From an uncultured Collinsella sp. (GTDB lineage: Bacteria > Actinomycetota > Coriobacteriia > Coriobacteriales > Coriobacteriaceae): a stretch of 25,438 bases of DNA. A program made the translations under genes and the position numbers. The notes under the pieces were generated by a model, which was not told the DNA's origin, made no database searches, and was given only the letters and a program-made list of their open reading frames with translations. This document shows, piece by piece, positions 22,668 to 25,438 of this stretch (positions are counted from its first letter, which is position 1; the number at the start of each line of letters is the position of its first letter). Location: assembly GCA_902495155.1 (NCBI GenBank), contig CABUWD010000013.1, positions 1 through 25,438 on the forward strand, read 5' to 3'.

Positions 22668-23426
22668 ATGCTGATCGAGACCCTTTCGGTCTTTCCCGAG
22701 ATGTTTGAGCCCGTTATGTCCACATCGATTTTGGGCCGCGCCCGCAAGGCCGGCCTTTTTGATTTTAAGGCGTATAACCTGCGCGACTGGACGCACGACC
22801 GCCATCGTACCGTCGATGACGAGCCGTACGGCGGCGGGCAGGGCATGCTCATGAAGGTCGAGCCTATCGCAGAGGCCATCGAGGCCATTAGCGCAGAGGG
22901 TCCTAAGCCCACTGTGGTGTTCTTTACCCCCTGTGGCGAGCCTTTTACGCAGCATGTGGCCGAGCGCCTGCTCAAAAGTGAGCGCCTGCTGTTTGTGTGC
23001 AGCCGTTACGAGGGCGTCGACGAGCGCGCGTATGCGTATGCCGATGAACGTCTGTCGATCGGCGACTATGTGCTCACGGGCGGCGAGCTGCCCGCGATGG
23101 TCGTTGCCGATGCCGTCGTACGCCTCATTCCCGGCGCCCTGGGCGACGAGATGAGCAACGTGGACGAGTCGTTCTCGACCGCCGAGGACGGAGGCCTGCT
23201 CGAGTACGCGCAGTACACCCGCCCCGCCGAGTTCAACGGCGAGGGCGTGCCGCCGGTGCTTGTGAGCGGCGATCACGCCAAGGTCGATGCCTGGCGCCGT
23301 AAGAATGCCATCGAGCGCACCTGCCGCTGGCGTCCCGACCTGATCGAGACGGCGCGCCTTACGCCACAGGAGCGTGCGTACGCGCAGGAGATTCTGGACG
23401 CTTCGTATTCGCAGAGCGAGGAGTGA
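22668..23426 (+). CDS. trmD: tRNA (guanine-37-N1)-methyltransferase TrmD
   Basis: TrmD methylates G37 next to the anticodon and prevents +1 frameshifting. The 252-residue SPOUT enzyme has the trefoil-knot SAM site: SRYEGVDER (112-120), then LSIGDYVLTGGELPAM, and the proline/glycine-rich LIPGALGDE region. DEPYGGGQGM near residue 50 is also characteristic. GGGAGG precedes ATG 22668 by 5 nt. lepB begins almost directly after its stop; the rplS gene that often follows trmD is not here. Confidence 0.97.
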   Translation: MLIETLSVFPEMFEPVMSTSILGRARKAGLFDFKAYNLRDWTHDRHRTVDDEPYGGGQGMLMKVEPIAEAIEAISAEGPKPTVVFFTPCGEPFTQHVAERLLKSERLLFVCSRYEGVDERAYAYADERLSIGDYVLTGGELPAMVVADAVVRLIPGALGDEMSNVDESFSTAEDGGLLEYAQYTRPAEFNGEGVPPVLVSGDHAKVDAWRRKNAIERTCRWRPDLIETARLTPQERAYAQEILDASYSQSEE

Positions 23427-23428
23427 GA

Positions 23429-23992
23429 ATGGTTCCATCGCAGCATTCCGCGTTGAGGGGCGCTTTTGAGTGGATCGCGGTCATCGCGATCGCACTGGTC
23501 GCCACCTTCTTGATTCGCTCGTTTGTGGTCGAGCCCTTTGTGGTGCCCACCGGCTCCATGGAGTCCACGATTGAGATTGGCGACCAGATCCTGGCACAAA
23601 AGGTGAGCCTCGAGCTCGGTCAGCCCGTCAAGCAGGGCGATATCGTGGTGTTTCACAACCCCGATGGCACCTCCGAGCATGATGTTCTTGTCAAGCGTGT
23701 TATTGCCACGGCCGGCCAGACGGTTGACCTGCAGGATGGCAAGGTGGTTGTTGACGGCCAAGCGCTCGACGAGGACTATACGATGGGCATGAGCTGGCCG
23801 CTTTCGGTCCAAGCGCCCGGCGCTCAGGTAAGCTATCCCTACACCGTTCCCGACGGGTGCGTGTGGGTGATGGGCGACAACCGCGAAAACTCTGCCGACT
23901 CACGCTACTTTGGTCCCGTCGATCGCTCTGATTTGATCGCTGTGGCGCTTGTGCGCTACTGGCCGCTCAACCGCATCGGCGCTATCGACTAA
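23429..23992 (+). CDS. lepB: Signal peptidase I
   Basis: This type I signal peptidase of 187 residues cleaves Sec and Tat signal peptides outside the membrane. It has one N-terminal helix (about residues 11-30), the catalytic serine S43 in PTGSMEST, the general base K89 in LVKRVIA, and the GDNRENSADSRYFGPV motif near the C-terminus. I chose ATG 23429 because GAGGAG (23418-23423) is 5 nt upstream; GTG 23423 lies inside that site. The ribosome-binding site overlaps the end of trmD, so the genes are likely coupled. Confidence 0.96.
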   Translation: MVPSQHSALRGAFEWIAVIAIALVATFLIRSFVVEPFVVPTGSMESTIEIGDQILAQKVSLELGQPVKQGDIVVFHNPDGTSEHDVLVKRVIATAGQTVDLQDGKVVVDGQALDEDYTMGMSWPLSVQAPGAQVSYPYTVPDGCVWVMGDNRENSADSRYFGPVDRSDLIAVALVRYWPLNRIGAID

Positions 23993-24051
23993 AAACCGCT
24001 ATAGTACAGTACCTAACCGTGTAATCGTTTCGACGAGGGGATATTAGAGGC

Positions 24052-24963
24052 ATGAACGCTTCATCGCTTTCCTTCCAAGACATCATCCTGCGCCTCCAGC
24101 AGTACTGGGGCGAGCAGGGCTGCGTCATTATGCAGCCCTATGACTCCGAGGTCGGTGCCGGTACCTTCCATACCGCGACCACGCTGCGCTCGCTCGGTCC
24201 CGCCGAGTGGCGCACCTGCTATGCGCAGCCCTGCCGCCGTCCCGCCGACGGCCGCTACGGCGAGAACCCCAACCGCATGCAGCACTACTATCAGTTCCAG
24301 GTGCTCATCAAGCCTTCTCCGGTTAACGCCCAGGAGCTCTACCTGGGGTCTCTTGCCGCTATCGGTCTGGACCCCAACGACCATGACGTCCGCTTTGTCG
24401 AGGACGACTGGGAGAGCCCGACGCTCGGCGCCTGGGGCCTTGGCTGGGAGGTCTGGCTCAACGGCATGGAGGTCACGCAGTTTACGTACTTCCAGCAGGT
24501 AGGCGGCATCGAGGTCGACCCCGTACCCGTCGAGATCACCTATGGCCTAGAGCGCATTGCCATGTATGCGCAGGGCGTTAACTCGGTCTACGACTTGGTG
24601 TGGAGCTACCTGCCCGACGGCACGCCCATGACCTATGGCGACGTGTTTCTCGAGAACGAGCGCGAGTTCAGTGCCTATAACTTTGAGGTCGCAAACGTCG
24701 AGATGATGCGTCAGAAGTTTGATGACTACGAGGCCGAGTGCCATTCCTGCCTGGAGCGCAAGCTGCCGCTGCCGGCATATGACTGCGTCATGAAGTGCAG
24801 CCACGCTTTCAACCTGCTCGATGCCCGCGGCGCCCTGTCCGCGGTCGAGCGTGCCAACTACATCCTGCGCGTCCGCGCCGTCGCCAAGGCGTGCTGCGAG
24901 GCCTACATGGCCGAGGTCGCCGGAGTCAACGAGAATGCCGACCAGGAAGGCGAGGTGGCGTAA
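24052..24963 (+). CDS. glyQ: Glycine-tRNA ligase alpha subunit
   Basis: This is the catalytic alpha subunit of the bacterial alpha2-beta2 glycyl-tRNA synthetase. The 303-residue product starts with the typical FQDIILRLQQYW motif and has QPYDSEVGAGTFHTAT, GRYGENPNRMQHYYQFQV and GLERIAMY, all family hallmarks. ATG 24052 is 11 nt after GAGGGG (24035-24040) and 1 nt after AGAGG. The 59-nt gap after lepB has a TATAGT box at 24000-24005 but no good -35, and is too short for a T-box leader. glyS follows after 3 nt. Confidence 0.97.
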   Translation: MNASSLSFQDIILRLQQYWGEQGCVIMQPYDSEVGAGTFHTATTLRSLGPAEWRTCYAQPCRRPADGRYGENPNRMQHYYQFQVLIKPSPVNAQELYLGSLAAIGLDPNDHDVRFVEDDWESPTLGAWGLGWEVWLNGMEVTQFTYFQQVGGIEVDPVPVEITYGLERIAMYAQGVNSVYDLVWSYLPDGTPMTYGDVFLENEREFSAYNFEVANVEMMRQKFDDYEAECHSCLERKLPLPAYDCVMKCSHAFNLLDARGALSAVERANYILRVRAVAKACCEAYMAEVAGVNENADQEGEVA

Positions 24964-24966
24964 GCC

Positions 24967-25438
24967 ATGGCAGACGCTAAGGAATTCCTGTTTGAGATCG
25001 GTACGGAGGAAATGCCCTCCGCACCGCTGAACAATGCCGTCAAGCAGCTTGGCACCATGATCGCCAAGGGTCTCGACGAGGCCGGTCTGGCCCACGGCGA
25101 GGTCCGCGTGATCTCGAGCCCGCGCCGCCTGGCTGCGCTCGTTGCCGACGTCGCCACCGCGACCGACGAGGTTCACGAGGTCAAGCGCGGCCCCGCGGCC
25201 AACATCGCCTTCGATGCCGACGGTAACGCCACCAAGGCCGCCCAGGGCTTCGCCCGCAAGTGCGGTGTGGCTGCCGAGGATCTGGTCCGTCGCGAGGACA
25301 CCGACGGCCGTGAGTACGTCTTTGCCGAGAAGAACATCCCTTCCGCCCCGGCCACCCCGATCCTGACGGCCCTGTGCGAGAAGACTATCGCTGGCCTGCA
25401 GAGGCCCAACAACCGCTCTCAGCGCTGGGGTCACGAGC
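24967..25438 (+). CDS. glyS: Glycine-tRNA ligase beta subunit, 5' part (runs off the window)
   Basis: The first 157 codons of the beta subunit are present, starting ATG at 24967, 3 nt after glyQ. The EFLFEIGTEEMP opening (from about residue 6) is the standard GlyS N-terminus, and SSPRRLAALV and the terminal RSQRWGHE match conserved GlyS segments. The beta subunit contributes tRNA recognition. The frame stays open to the end of the window. Pairing with glyQ shows this organism uses the two-subunit enzyme rather than the single-chain GlyRS known in many other actinobacteria. Confidence 0.95.
   Translation, partial: MADAKEFLFEIGTEEMPSAPLNNAVKQLGTMIAKGLDEAGLAHGEVRVISSPRRLAALVADVATATDEVHEVKRGPAANIAFDADGNATKAAQGFARKCGVAAEDLVRREDTDGREYVFAEKNIPSAPATPILTALCEKTIAGLQRPNNRSQRWGHE

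Noticed and set aside
23993..24051. Possible T-box riboswitch before glyQS
   Set aside because: The gap is only 59 nt; T-box leaders need well over 150 nt and no terminator/antiterminator pair is present.
1..25438. CRISPR array, tRNA/rRNA genes, toxin-antitoxin or defence island
   Set aside because: I saw no regularly spaced repeats, tRNA-like cloverleaf, rRNA stretch or small paired ORFs; gene content is housekeeping apart from the RAYT unit.

Overview
The window is about 25 kb of GC-rich bacterial chromosome (a 60-nt sample inside rsfS is 67% G+C). It is densely packed with housekeeping genes, almost all on the + strand. Gene content, order, heavy TTG start use and protein style suggest a Coriobacteriia-type gut actinobacterium, most likely Collinsella or a close relative. 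That assignment is recalled from family resemblance and was not tested by a search.

Layout. (1) 1-2091: 3' part of a P-type cation ATPase with a long basic tail. (2) 2194-5302: a zinc-ribbon membrane protein, a cyclophilin and a TPR membrane protein, with a good promoter in front of the cyclophilin. (3) 5418-11378: the rod-shape/elongasome cluster mreB-mreC-mreD-mrdA-rodA. (4) 11397-15023: a DUF697 protein without a GTPase domain, then a B12-binding-type radical SAM protein and its DUF2344 partner as separate genes overlapping by 4 nt. (5) 15091-19093: rplU-rpmA-obg-nadD-yqeK-rsfS, a ribosome-assembly/NAD/nucleotide-stress run with its own promoter and an attenuator-like hairpin between rpmA and obg. 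(6) 19093-20013: a REP-associated tyrosine transposase (RAYT) gene flanked by two inverted 35-bp REP-like repeats, lower in G+C, starting at the last base of the rsfS stop codon. (7) 20047-21261, minus strand: dinB. (8) 21502-23992: rpsP-khpA-rimM-trmD-lepB, lacking the rplS often found there. (9) 24052-end: glyQ and the start of glyS.

How the genes work together. MreBCD, PBP2 and RodA form the lateral peptidoglycan synthesis machine. L21, L27, S16, ObgE, RsfS, RimM, KhpA and TrmD make, mature or control the ribosome and tRNA. NadD and YqeK act in NAD synthesis and dinucleoside polyphosphate turnover. GlyQS charges tRNA-Gly.

I found no CRISPR array, tRNA, rRNA, prophage, toxin-antitoxin or obvious defence system. 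The most unusual item is the RAYT/REP unit and its junction with the rsfS operon. Next are the lone DUF697 protein, the two-helix N-terminus of PBP2 and the uncharacterised zinc-ribbon and TPR membrane proteins. No gene-free stretch exceeds 300 nt; the longest is about 240 nt between dinB and rpsP and holds promoters.
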